A DNA stretch of 64,000 nucleotides from JBOGEN01 sp050743265 (GTDB lineage Bacteria; Actinomycetota; Actinomycetes; JBOGEN01): positions 6,207 through 70,206 of the forward strand of contig JBOGEN010000069.1 in assembly GCA_050743265.1 (NCBI GenBank), written 5' to 3'. Below, piece by piece: positions 16,254-25,565 of this stretch (positions within the stretch are counted from its first letter, which is position 1; each line of letters opens with the position of its first letter). The notes beneath the pieces are model-generated. The model ran no database searches. It was not told the origin of the DNA and saw nothing but the letters and a program-made list of their open reading frames with translations. A program made the translations under genes and the position numbers.

Positions 16254-17272
16254 GACAGCACCTCCTCGGCCCGGTGACAGGCCGCCCCGCGTCCGCCGAG
16301 GTCACGCAGCTCGGGTCTCGTGTCGCGGCACCGCTCAACGGTGAACGTGCAGCGCGGGTGGAAGGCGCAGCCGGTCGGCAGGCTGGCCTGGTTCGGGGGC
16401 GAGCCGGGTATGGCGAGCAGGTCCCTCCCCAGGCCCTCCGCCTGCGGGACGGAGTGCATGAGCGCGCGGGTGTACGGGTGGGCCGGCCGGGTCAGCACGT
16501 CGTCGCCGTCCCCGTGCTCCACGATGCGCCCGGCGTACATGACCGTCACCCTGTCCGCCACCTCGCAGACGACGCCGAGGTCGTGCGTGATGAGCAGGAC
16601 GCCCATGTCGAGCTCGCGCCGCAGGCGGTCGACCAGCTCGAGGACCTGTGCCTGCACGGTGACGTCGAGCGCGGTGGTGGGCTCGTCCGCGATGAGCAGC
16701 TCCGGCTCGAGCGCGATGGCCATGGCGATGAGGATGCGCTGCCGCATCCCGCCGGAGAACTGGTGGGGGTAGTCCCCGCAACGGCGTCCCGGGTCGGGGA
16801 TGCCCACGAGGCCGAGCAGCTCCTCGGCCCGGCGCCGCGTCTGCCTCCGGCTGACGTCCGCGTGCGCGCGAAGCAGCTCCCCGATCTGGTCGCCGATGGA
16901 CAGGACGGGGTTGAGCGCGGACAGCGCGTCCTGGAAGACCAGGCTCATGCGCCGCCCCCGCAGCCCGCGCAGCTCCTCCGGCCCGGCGGTGAGCAGGTCG
17001 GTGTCGCCGAGCCTCAGCTCCCGCGCCCGCAGTGCACCGTTGTCGGGGACGAGCCCCATGACGGCCCGGGCCGTCACCGACTTGCCCGAGCCGGACTCGC
17101 CGAGCAGCGCCACGAGCTCCCCGCGGGACACGTCGAGGTCGACGTCCACGACGGCCGGCAGGGGCCCGCGCCGGGTGGCGAAGTCCACCGACAGCCCGCG
17201 GACCGCCAAGGCGACGTCGCCCCGCCCATGGTGCCCGGCGGCCTCCCGCACGGCCGCTGGACCGATCGTCAT
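16250..17272 (-). CDS. Dipeptide/oligopeptide ABC transporter ATPase (DppD/OppD type)
   Basis: 340 residues from ATG 17272 (MTIGPAAV); an open frame upstream to 17335 lacks protein character. Walker A is GESGSGKSVTA, the signature is FSGGMRQRILIAMAIAL and Walker B is LLIADEPTTALD, then LLITHDLGVV. The tail SLPTGCAFHPRCTFTVERC matches the oligopeptide family. It forms the ATPase pair with the next gene and is transcribed divergently from the M19 dipeptidase. Confidence 0.9.
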   Translation of the reverse strand: MTIGPAAVREAAGHHGRGDVALAVRGLSVDFATRRGPLPAVVDVDLDVSRGELVALLGESGSGKSVTARAVMGLVPDNGALRARELRLGDTDLLTAGPEELRGLRGRRMSLVFQDALSALNPVLSIGDQIGELLRAHADVSRRQTRRRAEELLGLVGIPDPGRRCGDYPHQFSGGMRQRILIAMAIALEPELLIADEPTTALDVTVQAQVLELVDRLRRELDMGVLLITHDLGVVCEVADRVTVMYAGRIVEHGDGDDVLTRPAHPYTRALMHSVPQAEGLGRDLLAIPGSPPNQASLPTGCAFHPRCTFTVERCRDTRPELRDLGGRGAACHRAEEVLS

Positions 17273-17425
17273 GTGGGTCGCCCCTCTGCCTGGATCTAAC
17301 GGGTGACACTCCCAGGTGCCGGATCTTTGCGACAAACCTTGACATTACCGCCGATCGTTGACAAGAGTTCCGCCTGATCCGCCGCTGCCACGCCGGCACA
17401 GGCCGGTGAGAGGAGCCGAACCACG
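17273..17425. promoter_or_regulatory. Divergent control region of the peptide cluster
   Basis: 153 bp between the ABC ATPases (minus) and the dipeptidase (plus). TTGACA occurs twice in direct orientation 19 bp apart (17339-17344 and 17358-17363), either as alternative -35 boxes or as part of a repeated regulator site. No -10 at ideal spacing stands out on either strand. GAGAGGAG precedes the dipeptidase GTG. The Lrp-type regulator at 24180 is a plausible ligand of this region. Confidence 0.35.
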
Positions 17426-18634
17426 GTGCTGGAACCCGCGAAGCGCTACGCCGGCTACACCGCGTACGACTACCTCGAGGCAGGCAAGGACTTCCGCGAC
17501 GTCCGCTACGCGAAGCAGGTCGGGCGCGTGCCCCCGTACGCCGGGCTCGACCTGACCGACGCCCAGGCGGAGCGGACCCGTCGCCTGCTCACGGACGAGG
17601 TCGTCATCTCGCTGCACGAGCACGTGCAGGTCTTCCCCGAGGACATGGGCGAGCTCCGCGAGCACATCCGGCAGGGCCGGGAGCCCACGGGGTACGAGGG
17701 GCTGTCCCGGTCGGGCCTCACCGCCGTGTTCGACAACGGCATGGACGGCACCTGCTGCATCAGCAGCGACGCCGGCTGGAAGTACCAGGATGTGCTGTTC
17801 GACCTCGGCGTCCGCATGTCCGACCTGGCGCACCAGGACTTCGTGGTCAAGGCCGAGTCGCTGCAGGACATCTTCGACGCCCACGACACGGGACGCGTCG
17901 CGCACGTGTTCGGCCTGGAGGCCGCGACCCCCATCGAGAACGAGGTCGACCGGCTGGACGTGCTCTACGGCTTCGGCGTGCGGCAGATCGGCATCGCGTA
18001 CTCCGAGGCGAACACGCTCGGCAGCGGGCTCAAGGAGCGCGGGGACGGCGGACTCACCTACTTCGGCGAGCGGGCCGTCGAGCGCATGAACAAGCTCGGC
18101 ATCGCCATCGACGTGTCCCACTCGGGCGACCGGACCTCGCAGGAGGTCATCGAGAAGTCCACCAAGCCGATCTTCATCACGCACGCGGGCTCGCGGGAGG
18201 TCTGGCCGACCAACCGGATGAAGCCGGACTCGGTCATCCGCGCATGCGCCGAGCGGGGTGGCGTCCTCGGTCTTGAGGCGGCGCCGCACACCACGCTCTC
18301 CCCCGAGCACCCGCGGCACACGCTCGAGTCGGTCATGGACCACTTCACCCACTGCGTGGACCTCGTGGGCATCGAGCACGTGGCGTTCGGCCCGGACACG
18401 CTCTTCGGCGACCACGTCGCTCTGCACCACGCGTTCGCGGGCAACCTCTCGATCGGCCAGGCCCACGGCCACGTCGACTTCGAGGAGGTCGAGTACGTCG
18501 ACGGGCTCGAGAACCCGGCCGAGTGCTTCTGGAACATCATCGGCTGGCTCGTGGCGCACGACTACTCCGACGACGAGATCCGGGCCGTCACCGGCGGCAA
18601 CATCCTGCGAGTCCTCCGAGAGGTGTGGTTCTGA
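17426..18634 (+). CDS. Peptidase M19 family (membrane dipeptidase-like) hydrolase
   Basis: 402 residues from GTG 17426 with GAGAGGAG upstream. Family landmarks of the zinc dipeptidase M19 (renal dipeptidase) are visible: LHEHVQVF in the place of the usual HxD, FGLEAATPIEN, IGIAYSEANTLGSG, IDVSHSGDRT, FITHAGSREVWPTNR, GPDTLFGD, and GGNILRVLREVW at the end. There is no signal peptide, so it acts in the cytoplasm, probably on imported dipeptides. Its stop overlaps the start of the binding-protein gene (TGATG). Confidence 0.85.
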   Translation: MLEPAKRYAGYTAYDYLEAGKDFRDVRYAKQVGRVPPYAGLDLTDAQAERTRRLLTDEVVISLHEHVQVFPEDMGELREHIRQGREPTGYEGLSRSGLTAVFDNGMDGTCCISSDAGWKYQDVLFDLGVRMSDLAHQDFVVKAESLQDIFDAHDTGRVAHVFGLEAATPIENEVDRLDVLYGFGVRQIGIAYSEANTLGSGLKERGDGGLTYFGERAVERMNKLGIAIDVSHSGDRTSQEVIEKSTKPIFITHAGSREVWPTNRMKPDSVIRACAERGGVLGLEAAPHTTLSPEHPRHTLESVMDHFTHCVDLVGIEHVAFGPDTLFGDHVALHHAFAGNLSIGQAHGHVDFEEVEYVDGLENPAECFWNIIGWLVAHDYSDDEIRAVTGGNILRVLREVWF

Positions 18635-20235
18635 TGGGTTCAGAGGGCTGGCGGACGAGGCGCAGGACGCTCGTCGCCGCTGCCGGTGCGCTGGGTCTCG
18701 CGGTGTCGCTCGCCGCAGGCTGCGCCCCCTCCGCACCCGAGGAGGGGTCGGGCGAGGGCACCACGCTCACCATCGCCACGACCACGGACGTCGCGAACTT
18801 CAACCCCCTGATCGGGAACAGCCGTACCGACTACTGGGTGACGAACCTCATGTACCCGCACCTGCTGACGATCGCGCCGGACGGGACGAAGAAGCCCGCC
18901 CTCGCGACCGAGTGGGGGTACGAGACGCCCACGAAGGGCTTCTACGAGATCCGCGACGACATGAAATGGAGCGACGGTGAGAAACTGACCGCCGAGGACG
19001 TGGCCTTCACGCTCAACGCGGTGAAGCAGGACAAGCCGGTCGGCGTCCTCATCGGCCAGATGTCCAACTTCGCCTCAGCCGAGGCCGTGTCCCCCACCCG
19101 CGTGGAGCTCACCCTCACCAAGCCGGACGCGACGCTGGTCCCCGAGATCGGGTTCTGGGGCAACGTCGTCCCCGAGCACGTGTTCGGCAAGGTCCCGAGC
19201 GTCGCCAAGTTCGCGAACGACTCCGACTGGGTCAGCGCGGGGCCGTACCGCCTCACGAAGGTGGCGAAGGGCCAGAGCTACACGCTCAAGCGCGTCACGC
19301 CGTACCCGTTCGCCCCCGGCGGCACGCCGAAGGTCGGCAAGGTCGTCTACAAGGTCTACCCGGACGTGAACACCGAGATCCTCGCGCTGAAGAACGGCGA
19401 CGTGGACGTGGTGGCCAACGCCCTCCCGCCGGCACAGGTCGACCCGCTGAAGAACACGGACGGAGTCAGCGTCAAGCGCGTGCCGGGGCTGGGCTACGCC
19501 CACATGACGTACAACATGACCAAGAAGCCCCTCGACGACGAGCGGGTGCGCCGTGCACTGGCGCACGCCGTCGACTACGAGTCGATCCGCGAGGTCGTCC
19601 TGCAGGGCCAGGCGGTCTCCACCGGCAGCAGCCCGATCCCGCCGATGCTGCGCGCCCACGAGCCGCTCGAGGAGTACGCGTTCGACCCGGAGGAGTCGAA
19701 GCGGCTGCTGGCCGACGCCGGCTACGGGCCGAACGGCAAGTCGCTGAAGCTGCGGATGATCTACTCGCTGCAGGACCCGGTCACGGCCCAGTGGACCAAC
19801 CTGGTCAAGGACGACGCCGCCAAGGCGGGCATCCAGATCGAGCCGCAGGGCCTCGAGCGCAACACGTACCTGGCGAAGACGGCCGAGGGCGACTTCGACG
19901 TCTACGCGGGCAACTTCGCGATCATGGACGACCCCGCCACCAACATGACGCTCACGTACCTGCCGGGCGGCGCGATCAACTACTCCTACGTCGACGACCC
20001 GAAGCTCTCGTCCCTGGTCACCAAGGCCCAGGCGACGACGGACGAGGCCGAGCAGACGCAGCTCGTGCAGCAGGCCGCCCGGATCGTGCACGACAACGTC
20101 TACGACAACGTCATGTACACGCAGCACCTGTACGTGGCGCACCGCGACTCGTGGACGGGCTTCGAGGTCAAGCCCAGCGAGCTGCTCTCCGTCGTCGACC
20201 CGCAGTCGCTCGCGAACGTGGCTCCGGCAGGCTGA
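18634..20235 (+). CDS. Peptide ABC transporter substrate-binding lipoprotein (SBP_bac_5)
   Basis: 533 residues. The signal peptide has an Arg-rich start (GWRTRRRTL), a hydrophobic core and lipobox LAAGC, so the mature protein is lipid-anchored outside the membrane. Family 5 solute-binding features follow: TLTIATTTDVANFNPLIG, SDGEKLTAEDVAFTLNAV, GPYRLTKVAKG, and DERVRRALAHAVDYESI. It delivers peptides, or possibly other oligomers, to the DppBC permeases encoded next. Translation is coupled to the M19 gene. Confidence 0.9.
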   Translation: MGSEGWRTRRRTLVAAAGALGLAVSLAAGCAPSAPEEGSGEGTTLTIATTTDVANFNPLIGNSRTDYWVTNLMYPHLLTIAPDGTKKPALATEWGYETPTKGFYEIRDDMKWSDGEKLTAEDVAFTLNAVKQDKPVGVLIGQMSNFASAEAVSPTRVELTLTKPDATLVPEIGFWGNVVPEHVFGKVPSVAKFANDSDWVSAGPYRLTKVAKGQSYTLKRVTPYPFAPGGTPKVGKVVYKVYPDVNTEILALKNGDVDVVANALPPAQVDPLKNTDGVSVKRVPGLGYAHMTYNMTKKPLDDERVRRALAHAVDYESIREVVLQGQAVSTGSSPIPPMLRAHEPLEEYAFDPEESKRLLADAGYGPNGKSLKLRMIYSLQDPVTAQWTNLVKDDAAKAGIQIEPQGLERNTYLAKTAEGDFDVYAGNFAIMDDPATNMTLTYLPGGAINYSYVDDPKLSSLVTKAQATTDEAEQTQLVQQAARIVHDNVYDNVMYTQHLYVAHRDSWTGFEVKPSELLSVVDPQSLANVAPAG

Positions 20236-20245
20236 CAGGAGGACC

Positions 20246-21211
20246 GTGCCGCCTCTCGCCGTCTTCACGCTGCGCCGTGTGGCACGCGGCCTGCTGACGA
20301 TCTGGTTCGCCGTGTCGGTGACGTTCCTGCTGCTCCGGCTGCTGCCGGGCGACCCGGCGCTCGCCATCGCCGAGCCGACGATGACCGAGGCGACACGCCA
20401 GGAGCTGCTCCGCCAGTACGGCCTCGACCAGCCGCTGGCGGTGCAGTACGTCAAGTACCTGGGCGAGCTGCTCCATGGCAACCTCGGGATCTCGTTCACC
20501 CAGTCGGTGCCCGTCACCGACGTCCTGCTCGAGCGCCTGCCCTGGACGCTCCTGCTCACCGGGGCGGCGCTGCTCCTCACGGTCGTGCTCGGCGTCCCGC
20601 TCGGCGTCGCGGCCGCGACCCATGCCAAGGGGCGGCTCGACCGGGTCGTCCAGATGGCCGCGGTCACCGGGCAGTCCCTGTTCGTACCCAGCGTGGGCAT
20701 CCTGCTGCTGTTCGTCCTCGGGCTGCAGCTGGGCGCCTTCCCGATCGGCGGGGCGTACGAGGAGGGGGCGTACGGCATGGCCTGGTACGCCAGCGTGCTG
20801 CACCACCTGGTCCTGCCGTGCCTCTCCCTCGTCCTCGTGCAGCTCGGGTCCTACGTGCTCACCCTGCGCTCGACGCTGATCGAGACGCTCGGGGAGGACT
20901 ACTGCGCCCTCGCCCGGGCCAACGGCGTCGCCGAGCGCCGTGTCGTGTGGAAGCACGCGCTGCGCAACGCGCTGTTGCCCACGACGACGCTCATCGGCCT
21001 GCAGCTCGGGTTCCTCGTCGGTGGTGCCGTACTCACGGAGACGATCTATGCGTACCCGGGCGTCGGCCGAGGGATCTTCGAGGCCGTCACCGAGCTGGAC
21101 TTCCCGGTCCTGCAGGGCGCCTTTGTGCTGCTCGCGGCGACGGTCGTGCTCGCCAACATGTGCACCGACCTCCTCTACGGCCTGCTCGACCCCCGGGTGA
21201 GGACCGCGTGA
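20246..21211 (+). CDS. Peptide ABC transporter permease (DppB type)
   Basis: 321 residues from GTG 20246. About six membrane helices. It starts with RRVARGLLTIWFAVSVTFLLLRLLPGDP, the conserved opening of DppB proteins, and has the cytoplasmic EAA loop (DYCALARANGVAERRVVWKHALRNAL). It pairs with the DppC-type permease, whose GTG overlaps its stop (GTGA). Confidence 0.9.
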   Translation: MPPLAVFTLRRVARGLLTIWFAVSVTFLLLRLLPGDPALAIAEPTMTEATRQELLRQYGLDQPLAVQYVKYLGELLHGNLGISFTQSVPVTDVLLERLPWTLLLTGAALLLTVVLGVPLGVAAATHAKGRLDRVVQMAAVTGQSLFVPSVGILLLFVLGLQLGAFPIGGAYEEGAYGMAWYASVLHHLVLPCLSLVLVQLGSYVLTLRSTLIETLGEDYCALARANGVAERRVVWKHALRNALLPTTTLIGLQLGFLVGGAVLTETIYAYPGVGRGIFEAVTELDFPVLQGAFVLLAATVVLANMCTDLLYGLLDPRVRTA

Positions 21212-22107
21212 GCGCCACGGTCGACGTCGGCACCGCCGCCGTCGGAGTCGCCGAGCCGGTCAGCGAGGCGCCGACCGCCGCACGGGCGACCTGGGCGACG
21301 CTGCGGCGCAACCCGCTCGCCCTGCTCGCCTTCGGTGTGCTCGCGCTGCTCCTCCTCGCTGCCCTGGCGGCCCCGCTGGTCGCGGACTACCCCGAGGGAC
21401 ACGGCCCGGACGTCCTCGAGGGCCCGTCCGCGGCGCACTGGTTCGGCACCGACAACCTCGGACGGGACATCTTCGCGCAGGTCCTCTACGGCACCCAGGT
21501 GAGCATGCTCGTCGCGGTGTGCTCGTCCGTCCTCGCGATCGCGATCGGCGTGGCCATCGCCGTGGTAGGCGCGTACTTCTCACGGGTCGACCCGGCCGTG
21601 GGCGTGCTCGTGGACCTGTGCCTCTCGCTGCCGGTGCTCCCGCTGATGATCCTGGTGGCCGCGCTCGCCGGACCGAGCCTGCAGACGCTGGTGCTCGTCG
21701 TCGCCTTCTTCTCCTGGCCCGAGGTGACCCGCGTCGTCCGGTCGCAGTCCCTGTCCGTGGTGACCCTTCCGTACATGGACGCGGCCCGGCTCATGACCAC
21801 GTCGCACTGGTGGATCATCCGCAAACACCTGCTGCCCGCCGTCACCCCGGTCGTGGTCGTCTCCATCGTGCTCACGGCTTCCCGGGCCGTCCTCTCCGCC
21901 GCCGGGCTGGCGTTCCTCGGGCTGGGCGACCCCAACAGCTGGTCGTGGGGTCGCATCCTGTACGAGTCGCAGCAGTCGGGTGCGATGTCGAGCGCCTGGT
22001 GGACGACCCTGTTCCCGTCGCTGGCGATCCTCGCGCTCGTCCTGGCGGCCACGCTGCTCTCCATCGCGTACAACGACGCCCGCAACCCGCGCACCCGGGA
22101 GAGCTGA
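21208..22107 (+). CDS. Peptide ABC transporter permease (DppC type)
   Basis: 299 residues from the overlapping GTG 21208. It has an N-terminal cytoplasmic tail, then LRRNPLALLAFGVLALLLLAALAAP. The DppC landmark HWFGTDNLGRDIFAQVLYG and the EAA loop (DAARLMTTSHWWIIRKHLLP) follow. Five or six helices. The M24 peptidase gene begins one base after its stop. Confidence 0.9.
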   Translation: MSATVDVGTAAVGVAEPVSEAPTAARATWATLRRNPLALLAFGVLALLLLAALAAPLVADYPEGHGPDVLEGPSAAHWFGTDNLGRDIFAQVLYGTQVSMLVAVCSSVLAIAIGVAIAVVGAYFSRVDPAVGVLVDLCLSLPVLPLMILVAALAGPSLQTLVLVVAFFSWPEVTRVVRSQSLSVVTLPYMDAARLMTTSHWWIIRKHLLPAVTPVVVVSIVLTASRAVLSAAGLAFLGLGDPNSWSWGRILYESQQSGAMSSAWWTTLFPSLAILALVLAATLLSIAYNDARNPRTRES

Positions 22108-22108
22108 C

Positions 22109-23284
22109 GTGGCCTTCTCGCAACGCCTTCCTGCCGAGCACTACCGGGCCGTGCAGGCCCGGGTCCGGGAGCGCGCCATCCAGGCGGGGCTCGACGCGCT
22201 GCTGCTCGACGACCCCGAGGACGTGGCGTACCTCACCGGCTTCTTCCACTTCCCCTGCGAGCGGCCGGTCGCCGTCTGGCTCTGCGGGACGGGGGCGACC
22301 GTCGTCCTGGTGCCCGAGCTCGAGCGCGAGCACGCCGAGGACCAGCAGACCGTGGCCGACCTCGTGGCCTCCCCGGAGTACCCGGGCGTGGTCGGCCCCT
22401 TCGAGGCCCTCGCCGCGGCGGTGCCCGCCGTCGAACGCGTCGGGCATGCCGCGAGCATGTCGGTGGGGCGGCTCCGCCAGGCCCAGGCCGGGTTCCCCGG
22501 GGTCACGTTCCTCGAGACCGACGTGGTGGACCTGGCGCGGCGGCGCAAGGGTCCCGCGGAGCTGGCCCTGCACGAGGAGGCGGCGCGGATCAGCGACGCG
22601 ATGCTGGTCGCCGGGCGCCATCTCGTGGAGGAGGCGGTCGCCGCGGGAGGTGCGCTCCCTACCGAGGCCGAGCTCGCGGCCCACGTCACGTCGTACGGGA
22701 CGTCGACGATGTACGGCGAGCACGAGGCCGTCGTGGTGGTCTCCCCGCTCGCGGGCGGACTCGTCTACGCCGGTCCGAACAGCGCCCGTCCGCACCGGCT
22801 GCCCTCGGCGTCCCGGCTGCGTCCAGGGGACACCTTCATGCTGTCGCTGGGCTGCGCCGTCGGAGGACGCTACGTCGAGAGCGAGCGCACGTTCGTGCTC
22901 GGCGACCCGACTCCTGACCAACGGCGGTACTACGAGGCCGTACGGCAGGCGCAGCAGGTCGGCGGCGAGGCGATCCGGCCGGGCGCGCGCTGCGCCGACG
23001 TCAACCGGACGTGTCTCGACGTGATCCGTGACGCGGGCCTGGGTCAGCACCTGCGGCACCGGCAGGGCCACGGCATCGGCCTCGGCATGCACGAGCCCCC
23101 CTGGCTCGAGGACGGGGACGCCTCGGTGCTGGAGCCCGGGATGATCGTGTCCAACGAGCCCGGCATCTACGTCGACGGGCACGCCGGGTATCGGATGTCC
23201 GACAGTGTTCTCGTCACCGACGAGGGCGCACGACCGCTGACGTCGTACCCTCGCGCCCTCGACGACGTCGTCATCGCCCTCTGA
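22109..23284 (+). CDS. Peptidase M24 (Xaa-Pro aminopeptidase/creatinase-like)
   Basis: 391 residues from GTG 22109, one base after the permease stop. The N-terminal creatinase-like domain (DALLLDDPEDVAYLTGFFHFP) is followed by a pita-bread domain with GHGIGLGMHEPPWLEDG and VSNEPGIYVDGHAGYRMSDSV. The first metal-ligand region reads RLRPGDTFMLSLGCAVGGRYVES, where canonical enzymes have D...D (often GDxVxxDxG). The two aspartates are not in their usual form, so metal binding and catalysis may be altered. The context suggests hydrolysis of imported peptides. Confidence 0.8.
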   Translation: MAFSQRLPAEHYRAVQARVRERAIQAGLDALLLDDPEDVAYLTGFFHFPCERPVAVWLCGTGATVVLVPELEREHAEDQQTVADLVASPEYPGVVGPFEALAAAVPAVERVGHAASMSVGRLRQAQAGFPGVTFLETDVVDLARRRKGPAELALHEEAARISDAMLVAGRHLVEEAVAAGGALPTEAELAAHVTSYGTSTMYGEHEAVVVVSPLAGGLVYAGPNSARPHRLPSASRLRPGDTFMLSLGCAVGGRYVESERTFVLGDPTPDQRRYYEAVRQAQQVGGEAIRPGARCADVNRTCLDVIRDAGLGQHLRHRQGHGIGLGMHEPPWLEDGDASVLEPGMIVSNEPGIYVDGHAGYRMSDSVLVTDEGARPLTSYPRALDDVVIAL

Positions 23285-23309
23285 GCACCGAACCCGCTGG
23301 GGAGCCCAC

Positions 23310-24176
23310 ATGTTCGTCGAGATCAACGACAACACGCTCGCGGTCGACGTTTTCGGGCCCGAGGGAGCGCCGGTCCTCATCGCGCACCACGGGGCACCCG
23401 GCCTGGGGACGCGGGCCGAGCCGCGGGCCAGCTTCGGGGCGCTCGCCGACACGTACCGCGTCGTGGTCTTCGACGCCCGCGGCTCGGGCGAGAGCGAGGG
23501 CACGCCCCCCTTCACGCACGAGCAGTGGGCGGCGGACGTCGACGGCCTCCGCCGGTGGATCGGGGCCGAGCAGATCATCATGGCCGGTGGGTCGTACGGC
23601 GGGTTCGTCGCGATGGAGTACGCGATCCGCTACCCGACGCGGGTGAGGGCGCTCGTGCTGCGCGACACGTCGGCCGACCACGAGAACGAGAAGGCAGCCC
23701 GCAGGAACGCCGAGACCTCGACCCGGGTGACGATCGACCTGGAGCGGCTCGAGCGCATCAACACGGGGCAGGTCCGGGACAACGACGACCTGCGGGACTG
23801 CTGGCGCGAGATCCTCCCGCTCTACGACCACGCGTACGACCCGGATGCCGTGGAGAGGAAGCTGGCCGCCACCACGTACCGGTACGAGACCCACAACTTC
23901 GCCTTCGCGGTCAACCAGCCGAGCTACGACATCAAGAGCCAGCTGCCCGGCATCCGCTGCCCGACGCTGGTCACGGTCGGGCGCGCTGACTGGATCACGC
24001 CGGTCGAGAGCAGCGAGACCATCGTGTCGCTGATCCCTGACGCTCGCCTCGTGGTGTTCGAGAAGTCCGGCCACTCACCGCAGGTCGAGGAGCGGGAGCT
24101 CTGGCTCGAGGTCGTCCGCGAGTTCCTCGACGGGGTCACGGCCGACGGGGCGACGGCGAACCAGGTACGGGCCTGA
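23310..24176 (+). CDS. Alpha/beta hydrolase, proline iminopeptidase-like
   Basis: 288 residues. HHGAPGLGTRAE holds the oxyanion region, FDARGSGES the family turn, and GGSYGGFVAMEYA the nucleophile elbow (Ser at about 93). The acid is in GRADWITPV and the His in EKSGHSPQVEE. This layout is typical of prolyl aminopeptidases and related hydrolases. ATG 23310 follows GGGGAG. Placed after peptide transport and two peptidase genes, it is likely a third peptide or amide hydrolase. Confidence 0.8.
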   Translation: MFVEINDNTLAVDVFGPEGAPVLIAHHGAPGLGTRAEPRASFGALADTYRVVVFDARGSGESEGTPPFTHEQWAADVDGLRRWIGAEQIIMAGGSYGGFVAMEYAIRYPTRVRALVLRDTSADHENEKAARRNAETSTRVTIDLERLERINTGQVRDNDDLRDCWREILPLYDHAYDPDAVERKLAATTYRYETHNFAFAVNQPSYDIKSQLPGIRCPTLVTVGRADWITPVESSETIVSLIPDARLVVFEKSGHSPQVEERELWLEVVREFLDGVTADGATANQVRA

Positions 24177-24179
24177 GTC

Positions 24180-25196
24180 ATGGGCCGGACCGACGCCAGG
24201 CTCGACGAGCTCGACCGGCGGATCGTGGCCGCGCTCCAGATGGACGGGCGGGCGAGCTGGACGGCGATCGCGGAGCAGGTCGGGACGTCCGTCCCGACCG
24301 TGGCTCGGCGCGCCCAGCAGCTCATGGCCGAGGACATCGTCCGCGTCGCCGTCGTCCCCGACATCAACCACGCCGGCCCGGCCGACCTCTTCATCCTCAG
24401 CATCACGTGCGACCCGGGCATGGCGAGTGAGGTGGCCGAGAAGCTCGGGGCACGCGAGGACATCCGCTTCCTCGCGCTCGTCACCGGAGGCGCCGACATC
24501 GTCGCCGAGCTGAACACGCGCAAGTCCGAGTCGCTGCAGGCGCGGCTCATCGACGAGGTGCAGGCGATCGACGGCGTACGGCGCTGCGAGACCGACCTCG
24601 TGTTCCACCAGTACAAGGTGGCGCACGACTGGAGCCGCCAGCTGCTCACCGGCGAGGACTACGTCGCGCCCACCGACGACCCGCACCCGTGCGACCCGCG
24701 CCACTTCGACGAGACCGACCGGGCGATGCTCGCGCTGATGCAGGACGACGGCCGGGCCGGCTTCCGCTCCGTCGCGGAGCTCCTCGGCATCAACGAGAGC
24801 ACCGTCCGGCGTCGGTTCGAGACGCTCCTCGCCCGGGGCTGCATCACGGTGGTCACCCTCGTCCCCGCCGCCGCCCTGGGCTTCGAGTCGGAGCTGCTGT
24901 TCGTCATCACCGTCGCACCGAATCGGCTGGACGCGGTCGCTCGCCGGCTCGTCACCTACCGCGGGGTCCGGTACGTGGCAGCCACGCTCGGCTCCAGCTC
25001 GCTGATGTGCGAGGTGATCCTGCCCACGACGCGCGACCTGTTCGGCTTCGTCACGACCGTGCTCGCCGAGCTGGACGGCGTCCAGGGCTGGACCGCCGGC
25101 ATGGAGCTCATGACGTACAAGCGCGGGTTCGTCCGTACCGTGCCGGAACGCTGCGAGGACGAGCGCGCCCGTGAGGGCACCACCAGCACCGGCTGA
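24180..25196 (+). CDS. Double-domain Lrp/AsnC transcriptional regulator
   Basis: 338 residues made of two Lrp units. HTH one spans about 9-60 (LDELDRRIVAALQMDGRAS, AIAEQVGTSVPTVARR), and HTH two spans about 178-228 (FDETDRAMLALMQDDGRAG, VAELLGINESTVRRRFE). Each is followed by a ligand-binding-type alpha/beta module (residues about 70-150 and 240-315). Such tandem Lrp proteins are frequent in actinobacteria. It is the last gene of the peptide cluster, 3 bp after the hydrolase stop, so it probably senses an amino acid or peptide and controls this operon. Confidence 0.85.
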   Translation: MGRTDARLDELDRRIVAALQMDGRASWTAIAEQVGTSVPTVARRAQQLMAEDIVRVAVVPDINHAGPADLFILSITCDPGMASEVAEKLGAREDIRFLALVTGGADIVAELNTRKSESLQARLIDEVQAIDGVRRCETDLVFHQYKVAHDWSRQLLTGEDYVAPTDDPHPCDPRHFDETDRAMLALMQDDGRAGFRSVAELLGINESTVRRRFETLLARGCITVVTLVPAAALGFESELLFVITVAPNRLDAVARRLVTYRGVRYVAATLGSSSLMCEVILPTTRDLFGFVTTVLAELDGVQGWTAGMELMTYKRGFVRTVPERCEDERAREGTTSTG

Positions 25197-25442
25197 CGGG
25201 GCTGACGGCTGCCTCTCCACGTGTGACGCTCGTGGACCGTGCCGACCTGCTGCTCGCCGTCATCCCTCCGTTCCTGGGCGCCCCTTCCCCGCGTCCGGCT
25301 GACACGCTGTCGTACCCGACTCGGCCTCGTCCGAAAATGGGACGATCATGGGCTGTCAGACCTCTGGCTGCCCGTGTACCCTCGACCCGTCGGCCCCAGA
25401 CCCCGGTCGTCGCATGTTGTCGTTGCGTCGAAGTACGGAGTC
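25197..25442. other. Intergenic region without clear gene
   Basis: About 245 bp after the Lrp gene. Open frames here are GC-driven and have no ribosome-binding site. The last 60 bp approach the small ORF at 25443 and contain a GTTGTCGTTGCG stretch that could hold a promoter, but no box pair is convincing. Confidence 0.4.
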
Positions 25443-25559
25443 ATGACCATGGCCGACCCTCCTGTGAGCAGCCCGGCAGCCCAGTGCTGCCTCCTTGCCA
25501 CGCGCAGGGACGAGGCCGGTTCCCGGCACGACGCAGCGCATTCCCGAGAGCCCTGCTGA
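25443..25559 (+). CDS. Possible 38-residue Cys-containing small ORF
   Basis: The peptide begins MTMADPPVSSPAAQCC and ends in REPC with Cys as the last residue. CGGAG lies 5 nt before the ATG, and a strong 15-bp hairpin starts 7 nt after the stop. A short ORF bounded by a terminator resembles either a stand-alone small protein or a leader peptide whose Cys codons could sense cysteinyl-tRNA. No downstream plus-strand gene exists to attenuate, which speaks against the second idea. Weak evidence. Confidence 0.3.
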   Translation: MTMADPPVSSPAAQCCLLATRRDEAGSRHDAAHSREPC

Positions 25560-25565
25560 GGCCGG

